Shown: positions 54,977 to 61,877 of the stretch, in pieces
Layout of the letters: the number at the start of each line of letters is the position of its first letter
Position numbering within the stretch: position 1 is the stretch's first letter
Assembly: GCA_025056255.1 (NCBI GenBank)
Contig: JANWVT010000005.1
Location: 165,408 to 229,407 of the forward strand
DNA length: 64,000 bases
Reading direction: 5' to 3'
Source: Bernardetiaceae bacterium
GTDB lineage: Bacteria; Bacteroidota; Bacteroidia; Cytophagales; Thermoflexibacteraceae
Translations under genes and position numbers: made by a program
The notes under the pieces: model-generated
Seen by the model: only the letters and a program-made list of their open reading frames with translations
Database searches by the model: none
What the model was told of the DNA's origin: nothing

Positions 54977-55732
54977 ATGGAAACCTTAGAAAACTTTCTC
55001 ACAGCATTTGATGCTGACTACTGGCAGGTGAAAGCGATACACCACGACAAAACCCGCGTTGCATTCAATCAGGTACTGGCAACCGATGAAATCAGTAAAC
55101 ACGTTAGCAACTTGCACCGCCTGAATGCACAAGGCTTTAACATCTTTGCCCGTCCGAAAGGCAATCAATACATTTTGTTAGACGATTTGCGCCGGGAAGT
55201 ACTGGCAGAACTGGCAACGGTCAAACCCTGCCTACTGATGGAAACATCACCCGCCAACTTTCAGGCATGGTTAATATTGCCAACCGTCCCGAAAGACGAT
55301 AACCACACTTTACAGGTGTGCCGCTGGCTGGCTCAAAAGTTTCAGGCAGATATGGCAAGCGCAAAACCGCATCAAATAGGGCGTTTAGCTGGCTTTTTCA
55401 ACGTCAAACCGAAGTACAATCAAAACGGCGTTTTCCCGATGGTGAAACTGCATAAGTTCCAAAGACGATACGCCCAAATTGAGATTCCCGAAACACTGGC
55501 AGATTCCCCCCCTGTGGTTTATCAAAAGAAGGCAGGGACAAAGCAGGAAGGGGCAGACCGCAGCGGCTATGACTTTCAATTTGCCTGCCTGTTGGTTCAA
55601 CAAGGAAAACCGGACTGGAAAATTTTGGAGATACTCAAAAAGAAGTCCCGTAAAGCGCAGGAACGCCGCGACCCTGACAGGTACTTAACCCAAACCATTG
55701 CAGCGGCAAGACGAAAAACAGGCATTTATTAA
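54977..55732 (+). CDS. RepB-type DNA primase
   Basis: A 251-aa replication primase related to RSF1010 RepB' and the PF16793 family. Its motifs are FNIFARPKGNQYILLDDLRRE (catalytic Asp pair 69-70), METSPANFQAWLIL (89-101) and IGRLAGFFNVKPKY (134-147). A C-terminal helical region with DYDFQFACLLVQQGKPDWKILEILKKKSRKAQERR-like sequence follows. It should prime replication of the element from the iteron region just upstream. Length fits the family. Confidence 0.85.
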   Translation: METLENFLTAFDADYWQVKAIHHDKTRVAFNQVLATDEISKHVSNLHRLNAQGFNIFARPKGNQYILLDDLRREVLAELATVKPCLLMETSPANFQAWLILPTVPKDDNHTLQVCRWLAQKFQADMASAKPHQIGRLAGFFNVKPKYNQNGVFPMVKLHKFQRRYAQIEIPETLADSPPVVYQKKAGTKQEGADRSGYDFQFACLLVQQGKPDWKILEILKKKSRKAQERRDPDRYLTQTIAAARRKTGIY

Positions 55733-55751
55733 CCCTTAACCCGTTTATTTT

Positions 55752-55973
55752 ATGTACCCTAACAACAGTCTGATTTACGACCTGAAAACGATTTATGATA
55801 AGTCGTTTGAAACCCAAAAGTTAAGCCCCGAAGAAATCCAGGTCTTTCTTTCATCGGCTTATGTTACACTTTCACGCGCTGCCAAGATGATTGAAGATTT
55901 TGAGCAGCGACTCCGCGAAGAACGCGCACAAACACCCGTCAAACTGGAACTTTTCAAACCCTACAACCTTTAA
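55752..55973 (+). CDS. Small hypothetical protein of the element
   Basis: A 73-aa, mostly helical protein (KLSPEEIQVFLSSAYVTLSRAAKMIEDFEQRLREERAQ) with a short C-terminal tail, TPVKLELFKPYNL. KLELF only loosely resembles a clamp motif. It starts 19 bp after the primase stop and ends 2 bp before the next gene, so it is co-transcribed. No family recognised. Confidence 0.7.
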   Translation: MYPNNSLIYDLKTIYDKSFETQKLSPEEIQVFLSSAYVTLSRAAKMIEDFEQRLREERAQTPVKLELFKPYNL

Positions 55974-55975
55974 CC

Positions 55976-56197
55976 ATGACCAAAGAACAAATAACCCTAA
56001 ACCAACTGCAAAGCATTGTCGGAAAAGGCATTAAGCAGGGAACCGAAGGCACATCCCAAAAGGTGCTTTTTAATAGTAGCAGTTTCGCCGGGTACGGAGC
56101 AAAGCGCGAACTAACCGAAGAAGAAAAATATTGCGCACTGGTAACGGCTGTTTTTGAAGCTAAAAAACTGTTGGAAAGCCATTTAGGCATATCCTAA
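55976..56197 (+). CDS. Small hypothetical protein upstream of the ATP-grasp ligase
   Basis: A 73-aa protein with an N-terminal polar half (NQLQSIVGKGIKQGTEGTSQK) and a helical C-terminal half (TEEEKYCALVTAVFEAKKLLESHLG). It lies 62 bp before the ATP-grasp gene. It could be the peptide substrate of the ligase, but it lacks the repeated core of a graspetide precursor. Function unknown. Confidence 0.68.
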   Translation: MTKEQITLNQLQSIVGKGIKQGTEGTSQKVLFNSSSFAGYGAKRELTEEEKYCALVTAVFEAKKLLESHLGIS

Positions 56198-56259
56198 CGC
56201 CTGTCCTTTTTTCAGTAAGGCGCAAATAGGAATTTTGAGAAACAATTAAATTAAATAAC

Positions 56260-57390
56260 ATGAAACTTTTAGTTTTATCTCATACGAGCCAAAGCAAGCT
56301 CGTAGAAACCGCCCAAAAACGTGGGCACGATGTGCAAGTCTTAAACCCTGATGACTTGTATTTGATGATTTCGGACTCCGTAAATGGTTACGACCGAATT
56401 TACCTGAAGGGGGAGCGCGTATCGCTGTCTAAAACTGATGCGCTTATTTGCCGAATCGGAAAAAATCTTTCGTATGGCTTGAATGTGGTTGAACACATTA
56501 ACCGCAACATGGGAATCTATACCCCAAGTCCTGCCGATGGATTGCGTATTGCGGCTGATAAGTTCCTTTGCAGTCAGAGGCTATCGCAACAAAACATCCG
56601 AATCCCTAAAACGGTAATGGCTTACAAACCTGATGATGTTGATTTCCTGATTGACAAAGTAGGTGGTTTGCCTGCCGTTGCCAAAACTTTACAAGGGTCG
56701 CAGGGCGTGGGAGTGATGATTTTAGAGAGCAAACGCGCTGCAAATACTTCACTGGAAAGCATGTACAAAAATGATATTGACTTGCTTTTGCAGCAGTATT
56801 TGGAAGGCGGTTCACGGGATATTCGCGCAATCGTTGTGGGTGATAAGGTTTCGGTTGCTATGGAACGCACAGCAAATAAGGGGGATTTCAGGGCTAACAT
56901 CAGCAGGGGCGGCAGCGGGAAAAAGATAGACCTGACACCGGAAGAAACCGAAATGGCAGTAAGAGCCGCCGCCGCTTCCGGTCTGGAGTTCGCAGGCGTG
57001 GACATAGTCCGGGACGGTGATAAGAGTTACGTCATTGAAGTAAACGGCAACCCCGGTTCTAAAATCATAGAAATCACAGGCGTGAACTTCTTTGAGGATT
57101 TGGTTAAGTATGTGGAAGAAAAGGCAGGTAAAAAAGGAAAGAAAGACGATGAAGACAAGGGCGCAAACTCAATTTTAAGCACCATAGGGGCGTTTTTCCA
57201 ACCAAAAGCATCCGAACCCACACGGCAGGAACTCTTAATTCAGAAAGTCCGCAAAAACGGTTTAGAAAGCCTGACATTTTCCGAACAGAAATTCTTACAA
57301 GACAGCGGAGCCGATTTGTCTTTCTTGTGGGATGACCCTAACCTGTGGTGGAATAAGAGAGTTGATAGTAACCCCTTCATTAAGAGTTAG
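56260..57390 (+). CDS. RimK-like ATP-grasp ligase with extra C-terminal module
   Basis: A 376-aa enzyme. Residues 1-288 match RimK (ribosomal S6 glutamate ligase) along their length: DKFLCSQRLSQQNIRIPKT, KTLQGSQGVGVMIL (ATP site, 142-153), LLLQQYLE, SRDIRAIVVGDKVSVAMERTA, GDFRANISRGG and the metal-binding D248 with IEVNGNPG (259-266). An ATP-grasp ligase joins amino acids to a carboxyl end by way of acyl-phosphate. Residues 289-376 are extra: a charged linker (KKGKKDDEDK), then RQELLIQKVRKNGLESLTFSEQKFLQDSG, which resembles the short C-terminal domain of Bacteroidota rhomboid proteins (DUF6576-type). Target unknown: ribosome, phage or element protein. Confidence 0.85.
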   Translation: MKLLVLSHTSQSKLVETAQKRGHDVQVLNPDDLYLMISDSVNGYDRIYLKGERVSLSKTDALICRIGKNLSYGLNVVEHINRNMGIYTPSPADGLRIAADKFLCSQRLSQQNIRIPKTVMAYKPDDVDFLIDKVGGLPAVAKTLQGSQGVGVMILESKRAANTSLESMYKNDIDLLLQQYLEGGSRDIRAIVVGDKVSVAMERTANKGDFRANISRGGSGKKIDLTPEETEMAVRAAAASGLEFAGVDIVRDGDKSYVIEVNGNPGSKIIEITGVNFFEDLVKYVEEKAGKKGKKDDEDKGANSILSTIGAFFQPKASEPTRQELLIQKVRKNGLESLTFSEQKFLQDSGADLSFLWDDPNLWWNKRVDSNPFIKS

Positions 57391-57392
57391 TT

Positions 57393-57418
57393 AAAAAGCC
57401 GCGTTTTGCGGCTTTTTT
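57393..57418 (+). terminator. Terminator after the ATP-grasp gene
   Basis: AAAAAGCCGC pairs with GCGGCTTTTT around GTTTT, directly after the stop codon at 57390. It closes the rightward transcription unit of the element. Confidence 0.9.
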
Positions 57419-57595
57419 ATTGTCTGCCAATCATATTACAGGATTTTTTATGTGGAAATTTCCTTGCGCCGATAGCGTCTGGGCGGGGAAATTTCGCATT
57501 GTTCACAGGATAAATTTTTGCAAAACAAGTAAGTATCTGATAATCAATATCTTATAAAAAAATATTTTGCAAAAGCGCGACACGACTAAAAAACG

Positions 57596-58864
57596 CTATC
57601 CGCTCACCTGTTTTAACCAGTCTGCCAACGCATTTTCAGGGGTGTTTACGTACTTCATAAGCGTGGCAATATCATCATGCCCTGTAAGCTGCTGTAAAAT
57701 ATTTAGCGGTATGCCCCGCGTGCAAAGCAAGGTTATTGCCGTCCGTCGTGCGCAGTGGCTGCTCACAAACTCCCATTTTTCGCCCTCAACTGTTATCAGT
57801 TCCCGACCGCTAAAACGCTGTATTTTGACAGGCGCACAGATGCCAACCACCCGGCAGGCTTCTTTGATATAGTCATTAAATTTCTGACTGCTGATTTTAG
57901 GCAGTTTACCCCTGTATTTACTTAATACTTCCAAAGCTCCGGCACACCAGCCCACCAGCGGGACACGGGTAACTTCTTTGGTTTTTTCGGCTGTAAATTC
58001 CCAAATGTTATCCTTTATATCCTTTGGATTAAATCTGCTGACATCGCTCCAGCGTTGCGCCGTGTAGGTAGCAAAAAGGAATAAATCCCGTACTTTCTCC
58101 AGTTTAGGCATCCCGCTAAAGTCGTATGTTTTGAGTGCTGCAAATTCCGACTCAGTCAATACAACAATATCATTTTTACCGCCCCCCCGTGGTTTATCTT
58201 TTCTTCGGCTTGCATCAAATGTTTTGAAAGCATCGTTATTGTGATAACCGCGTTCCATAGCCCACCGCATAAAAAGTTTCAGGTTGCCAACTCGTTTACT
58301 TATGGTGCTATTTAACAGCCGTCCGGTAACACCTGCTGTCTGATATTTGGATTGCCGAAACCGGAGCAGGTACGCAACAAACTTATCTTCAAAGTCTTTG
58401 TTAATGCTTTCAAAGCTGACTTTTCGCCCTGTCAGTTTCTCAAAGTCAAGTAATGTTTGTTTGAGTGTCCGAAACTCTTTAACCGTACCTAATGTATTTT
58501 GTACGCCTTTGAATGCTAAAAAGTCATCAAAACATTCAAAGAAAGATTTAGGGGTATGTTTACCGTCTATTTCATCCCACAGATATTGTTTTATTTCATC
58601 TTTGGTAGGTTTTTTACCGTTGGCAATACATTTGGAGTAATAATCCTGAATGGTTTGTTCAATGCGTTCTAAATATGCCTTGTAGTCTTGGTACTCCGCA
58701 ATGGTGGCTTTTGGGAAATTGCGCCGTTTATCCCAAAACTTGGTTTCAATACTCCATCGGGTGGTACATTGCAAAGTTTCATTGCCGAAGTAAAAGCGCA
58801 GGTAGATAGGCGAACTTTCTTTTTTTGGGGTATGAAGGTAAAAGTGAACAGGATTCTTTTTCAT
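57596..58864 (-). CDS. Tyrosine recombinase (integrase) of the element
   Basis: A 422-aa phage-type integrase. An arm-binding N-terminus and SAM-like core-binding domain (about residues 106-220) precede the catalytic domain. Catalytic residues are R271 (TYTAQRWSDV), H370 and R373 (SSHCARRTAI, HxxR), H396 (LTGHDDIATL) and nucleophile Y405 (MKYVNTP). It is transcribed towards the rest of the element, against its other genes, and its start lies between the coding genes and attR. It should integrate the circular form at tRNA-Pro. Confidence 0.95.
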   Translation of the reverse strand: MKKNPVHFYLHTPKKESSPIYLRFYFGNETLQCTTRWSIETKFWDKRRNFPKATIAEYQDYKAYLERIEQTIQDYYSKCIANGKKPTKDEIKQYLWDEIDGKHTPKSFFECFDDFLAFKGVQNTLGTVKEFRTLKQTLLDFEKLTGRKVSFESINKDFEDKFVAYLLRFRQSKYQTAGVTGRLLNSTISKRVGNLKLFMRWAMERGYHNNDAFKTFDASRRKDKPRGGGKNDIVVLTESEFAALKTYDFSGMPKLEKVRDLFLFATYTAQRWSDVSRFNPKDIKDNIWEFTAEKTKEVTRVPLVGWCAGALEVLSKYRGKLPKISSQKFNDYIKEACRVVGICAPVKIQRFSGRELITVEGEKWEFVSSHCARRTAITLLCTRGIPLNILQQLTGHDDIATLMKYVNTPENALADWLKQVSG

Positions 58865-58883
58865 TGTAAAGCATTATTGAGTA

Positions 58884-58902
58884 TGTACGGGTAAATGTAC
58901 GG
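58884..58902 (+). repeat. Right integrase arm-type site candidates
   Basis: TGTACGG at 58884-58890 and 58896-58902, 12 bp apart, in the same orientation and spacing as the left pair (51508-51526). They lie just upstream of the integrase start, so integrase binding could also regulate its own gene. Confidence 0.6.
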
Positions 58903-59020
58903 GTTATCTTACATTTATTTAATACAGGTAATTTGCAGATATGATTTAAGTGATTAAATTTGAAGGCTTTACAAGTAAAAAGAAGTACATAGATTTATCT
59001 GATATTAGTATTGCATAGTG

Positions 59021-59038
59021 CTGTCACCCCGACAGGTA
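59021..59038 (+). repeat. Right attachment site (attR), 18-bp direct repeat
   Basis: Exact copy of the tRNA-Pro 3' end sequence at 51438-51455. It marks the right end of the element. The flanking 352 bp between the integrase start and mscL hold no other supported gene. Confidence 0.92.
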
Positions 59039-59042
59039 CAAT

Positions 59043-59070
59043 AAGGGGCAGCTGAAACGCTGCCCTTTTT
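59043..59070 (+). terminator. Terminator after attR, probably the original tRNA-Pro terminator
   Basis: GGGCAGC pairs with GCTGCCC around TGAAAC, followed by TTTTT, starting 5 bp after attR. In the unintegrated chromosome it would lie directly behind tRNA-Pro, which now has no chromosomal terminator in cis. Confidence 0.8.
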
Positions 59071-59216
59071 ATATTTTGCTAGTGCCGGTTAATTTGTGCT
59101 CTTCTCATTTTCCACCTTCAAAAGGTTGCTCCGAATCGCTCCTACTAAAAAGGAACAAGTAGCCGCAACCAATCAAGTAGGCAATCATGTTCAAAATTGC
59201 TTTCCCCAAAATAGAG

Positions 59217-59633
59217 CTACTTTTTGAGCAAGTCGCGGATTTCTGCCAGTAGTTTCTCTTCGTTGCTTGGCTCAGGAGGTGCAGGCGCTGGTGCAGGTGC
59301 TTCTGATTTCTTCTTAGCTGCATTCATAGCTTTCACTAGTAAAAACATCACAAACGCAACAATAATAAACTCGACTGTTACAGAAATGAAGGTTCCGTAT
59401 TGAACGGCAACTTCCGCTACTTCTTTGCCGTCTGCTCCCGTTTCGGCAGGTTTGAGCACTAGTTTCCAATCACTGAGGTCTTTGCCCTGAATCAGCCCGA
59501 CAAAAGGCATGACCACGCCATTGATAAAAGCATTGGTTACTTTGCCGAAGGCAGCACCCATTACAAAGCCTACTGCTAAGTCTACCAAATTGCCACGCAT
59601 GGCAAAATCTTTAAATTCTTGCAGAAATCCCAT
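59217..59633 (-). CDS. mscL: Large-conductance mechanosensitive channel
   Basis: A 138-aa channel that opens under membrane tension to release solutes. It starts with FLQEFKDFAMRGNLVDLAVGFVMGAAFGKV, the pore helix with the conserved Gly-rich pattern. The second helix (FISVTVEFIIVAFVMFLLVKAM) follows. A Pro/Ala-rich linker and C-terminal bundle (EEKLLAEIRDLLKK) complete it. Length is standard. Confidence 0.97.
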   Translation of the reverse strand: MGFLQEFKDFAMRGNLVDLAVGFVMGAAFGKVTNAFINGVVMPFVGLIQGKDLSDWKLVLKPAETGADGKEVAEVAVQYGTFISVTVEFIIVAFVMFLLVKAMNAAKKKSEAPAPAPAPPEPSNEEKLLAEIRDLLKK

Positions 59634-59701
59634 AAGCGTTCAGTTTAGGTTTTTCCAAATATGGCAGGAAAACCTAAGTCACGCAAAAAATAATGCGAAA
59701 A

Positions 59702-60172
59702 TCAGTGGAGGTGTTGCTCAAAATATTCATCAGGCGGCAAGTTGGGTTTGTCGGCTTCCATTGTAGCGAGTTGGTCGCAGCGTTCGTTTTCGGGGTTGCC
59801 TGCATGACCGCGCACCCACTCAAAGCGCACTTCCCGTTGGCGACGATAGGCTTTCAAAAAACGCTGCCAAAGGTCGGCATTTTTCTTTCCTTTAAAGCCT
59901 TTTTTTTCCCAGTTAAATACCCAGCCTTTTTCTATGGCATTTACCACATATTGCGAGTCGGAGTAGATAACCACCTGATTATCGCCGTTTTTTAAGGCTT
60001 CCAAACCTGTAATTACTGCCAGTAGTTCCATGCGGTTGTTAGTAGTAAGGCGAAAACCGCCCGAAAGTTCCTTACGTACTTGGTGGGCAGGCGAGATGAG
60101 GATAGTAGCATATCCGCCCGGTCCGGGATTGCCGCGCGATGCGCCGTCAGTGTATATAATAACAAATGCCAT
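59702..60172 (-). CDS. rnhA: Ribonuclease HI
   Basis: A 156-aa endonuclease that cleaves the RNA strand of RNA-DNA hybrids. All carboxylates are visible: Asp in IYTDGASRGNPGPGG, Glu in NRMELLAVI, Asp in VIYSDSQYVV, and the last Asp in ENERCDQLA, with the active-site His in RGHAGNPENERC. Length and start are standard. The gene points away from the copper-like operon. Confidence 0.97.
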   Translation of the reverse strand: MAFVIIYTDGASRGNPGPGGYATILISPAHQVRKELSGGFRLTTNNRMELLAVITGLEALKNGDNQVVIYSDSQYVVNAIEKGWVFNWEKKGFKGKKNADLWQRFLKAYRRQREVRFEWVRGHAGNPENERCDQLATMEADKPNLPPDEYFEQHLH

Positions 60173-60286
60173 TCGGTTTTTGCAAGCGCAATACTAATCA
60201 AAAAAAGTCAAGCAATCATTGCCTATATTTTCAACCAAAACAAACTATTTCTTCAACCACATCATTTCATATTTTTTCGTCAAAAA

Positions 60287-60318
60287 TTTGCAACTCTATT
60301 GCACAGCTACTTACTTTG
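60287..60318 (+). promoter_or_regulatory. Promoter of the CxxxC-protein/MbnP operon
   Basis: TTTG (60287-60290), a 20-bp spacer and TTACTTTG (60311-60318; one mismatch to TAnnTTTG). Transcription would start near 60325, which favours the GTG/TTG starts at 60343/60346 over an ATG at 60166 that overlaps rnhA. Confidence 0.6.
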
Positions 60319-60342
60319 CGATTGGAAAATTGTACCAACTCC

Positions 60343-60717
60343 GTGTTGCGAATACTTGCCATATTCTGTGCACTGGTGGTTCTCAATCAGAGCCTCAACC
60401 GCGTATGGATATGGGTATCGTTTCAGGTAAATCGCGAATACGTGGCACAATATCTGTGTGAAAATAAAGACCGCCCAGAGATGAAATGCGGCGGCAAATG
60501 CCACCTGATGAAACAAATGGCTGCTGCCCAGCAGCAGGATGCTGAGATTCCTCCGCTGAAAAATCACTTTGAAGTTATCTTTTTTATCACTTCGTTTATT
60601 GCTGATTTTCAATCGGTTATTTTCATTAAACAAGATAACTCGAGCTTTTTTATCCCCCACCAAATAGGCAGCATTCGCACGTGCAGCCAAGGAATTGACC
60701 ACCCTCCCCGCATCTGA
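60343..60717 (+). CDS. Small Bacteroidota protein with CxxxC motif (non-ATG start)
   Basis: About 124 aa. An N-terminal hydrophobic helix (RILAIFCALVVLNQSLNRVWIW) is followed by the family signature NREYVAQYLCENKDRPEMKCGGKCHLMKQM and a C-terminal HPPR. Related small proteins with the C...C-x-GKC-x-L pattern precede metal-linked receptor and lipoprotein genes in this phylum. No ATG is available behind the promoter; GTG at 60343 (or TTG at 60346) is the likely start. The longer ATG reading begins inside rnhA and adds residues without family match. Its role in the operon is unknown, perhaps metal handling. Confidence 0.72.
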   Translation: MLRILAIFCALVVLNQSLNRVWIWVSFQVNREYVAQYLCENKDRPEMKCGGKCHLMKQMAAAQQQDAEIPPLKNHFEVIFFITSFIADFQSVIFIKQDNSSFFIPHQIGSIRTCSQGIDHPPRI

Positions 60718-60899
60718 GTTTTACGTACGGCTCTTTATTGGCGCGCATGGGCAAGCCACACTGGTTATTGCCTGCATGGCAACCGTCTGCACGAACAATC
60801 CTATACTTTTCACGCGCTTATATGTTGTACCTGACCGTTCGGCAGCGATTGTAAAATCGGGTTTTCCCAGCCGAATCGGTGTAAAATTTATATACGCAT

Positions 60900-60922
60900 C
60901 CAATATTTTGTCAAAATATTGG
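60900..60922. promoter_or_regulatory. 23-bp palindrome in front of mbnP
   Basis: CCAATATTTTG and CAAAATATTGG are perfect 11-bp arms around one central T, 37 bp before the mbnP ATG. An extra half-site, AAAATATTGTC, lies at 60929-60939. The form is that of an operator for a dimeric repressor of Fur or CopY type; identity unknown. Confidence 0.65.
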
Positions 60923-60959
60923 ACATCTAAAATATTGTCAAAAATTAAATTAAATCCCT

Positions 60960-61802
60960 ATGAAACTGCATTTTCGCTTTTTGCATATCATTTTCTTATC
61001 GGGCTTTACCATTCTCACAGCTTGTAAAAATGAGGTAGAGCCAGAATTTAACCCCTCGGCCAGAGGAAGGCTTTTATTGGAGTTTGATAATGTAGTCGGC
61101 ACGCGCGATTTGGAACTCAACCGCGGCGTATATCGCAATGCTGCCGGCGAAGAGTTCAGTGTGAGCCAGTTGCAATACTATGTTAGCAATATTCGTCTGC
61201 GCAAAACAGACGGTAGCGAGTACGTAGTTCCACAAGATTCCAGTTATTTTTTAGTACAAGAACACAAGCCTGAAACGCACATAATTCGCCTGAGCGTACC
61301 GCAAGGAGACTATGCAGGTGTTTCCTTCATTTTGGGCGTAGACAGTTTACGCAGCACGATGGACATCAGCCGTCGGCAAGGAGTGCTAAACCCTACCGAC
61401 ATGAGCCGCGAAGAGGGCATGTATTGGACGTGGAACTCGGGCTATATCTTTTTGCGAATGGAGGGTACTTCGCCGCAAATTGCACCTGACCCCTCCGGCA
61501 ATCGCCGCTTCCGCTACCATATCGGAGGCTTTGGCGGAGGATTTGGTACGCCACCCGTGCGCACCATTAACAACATCAAAACCATTACACTTTCGTTCGG
61601 ACGCGATATAGCTAAGGTACGCAACAACAGTACCCCTCAAATGCACATCATAGGCGATGTATTGAAAGTTTTTAATGGCTCTACTACCATTAGTTTGGCA
61701 CAAAACCCAACGGTGATGTTTTCGCCTTTTTCGGTGAATGTAGCCAACAATTACGCTAACATGTTTGAGTATCATCACATGCATACCATCGTAGGAAGAT
61801 AG
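60960..61802 (+). CDS. mbnP: MbnP-like copper-associated lipoprotein
   Basis: A 280-aa exported protein with lipobox LTAC after a hydrophobic signal. The MbnP pattern is clear: GRLLLEFDNVVGTRDLELNRGVYRNAAGEEFSVSQLQYYVSNIRL, then SVPQGDYAGVSFILGVDS and MYWTWNSGYIFLRMEG. MbnP proteins bind copper at the cell surface and are oxidised at a Trp by their partner MbnH, which is encoded next. The W-x-W of MYWTWNSGY is the candidate region. An intercistronic hairpin separates it from mbnH. Confidence 0.86.
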   Translation: MKLHFRFLHIIFLSGFTILTACKNEVEPEFNPSARGRLLLEFDNVVGTRDLELNRGVYRNAAGEEFSVSQLQYYVSNIRLRKTDGSEYVVPQDSSYFLVQEHKPETHIIRLSVPQGDYAGVSFILGVDSLRSTMDISRRQGVLNPTDMSREEGMYWTWNSGYIFLRMEGTSPQIAPDPSGNRRFRYHIGGFGGGFGTPPVRTINNIKTITLSFGRDIAKVRNNSTPQMHIIGDVLKVFNGSTTISLAQNPTVMFSPFSVNVANNYANMFEYHHMHTIVGR

Positions 61803-61815
61803 CCTCCTAATCTAA

Positions 61816-61841
61816 CCCGACGGGTGAAGTTGCCCGTCGGG
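61816..61841 (+). terminator. Hairpin between mbnP and mbnH
   Basis: CCCGACGGG pairs perfectly with CCCGTCGGG around an 8-nt loop, followed by ATTTTAG. It may be a partial terminator that gives more MbnP than MbnH, or an mRNA stabiliser. Confidence 0.55.
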
Positions 61842-61877
61842 ATTTTAGCATGAATTTCAATCAAAATCTTTCAACCC

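Larger units (their letters stand above)
51438..59038 (+). mobile_element. tRNA-Pro-integrated, satellite-like integrative element (7,583-bp unit)
   Basis: The bounds are perfect 18-bp direct repeats at a tRNA 3' end, with a tyrosine integrase next to the right one. Contents, left to right: a terminator-like structured RNA, a membrane/zinc-knuckle protein, an HTH protein, an SF3-type helicase, an iteron region, a RepB-type primase, two 73-aa proteins, a RimK-like ATP-grasp ligase and the integrase on the opposite strand. There is no relaxase, portal, capsid, terminase or known defence gene. The replication module suggests it replicates after excision. It could be mobilised by a helper phage or conjugative element; the helper is not in the window. 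Boundaries are secure, the class is inferred. Confidence 0.93.

Noticed and set aside
55976..57390. A graspetide (RiPP) cluster
   Set aside because: The 73-aa gene lacks the repeated Thr/Ser-Glu/Asp core of graspetide precursors, and the ligase is closest to RimK.
51671..58864. A complete prophage or conjugative transposon
   Set aside because: No terminase, portal, capsid, tail, relaxase or type IV secretion gene is present within the att sites.
59105..59323. 72-aa minus-strand frame overlapping the mscL 3' end
   Set aside because: Most of it is the antiparallel shadow or frame-shifted reading of mscL; the unique part has no recognisable family.
60166..60717. 183-aa reading with ATG start at 60166
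   Set aside because: It begins inside rnhA and before the predicted promoter; only the part from about 60343 shows family sequence.
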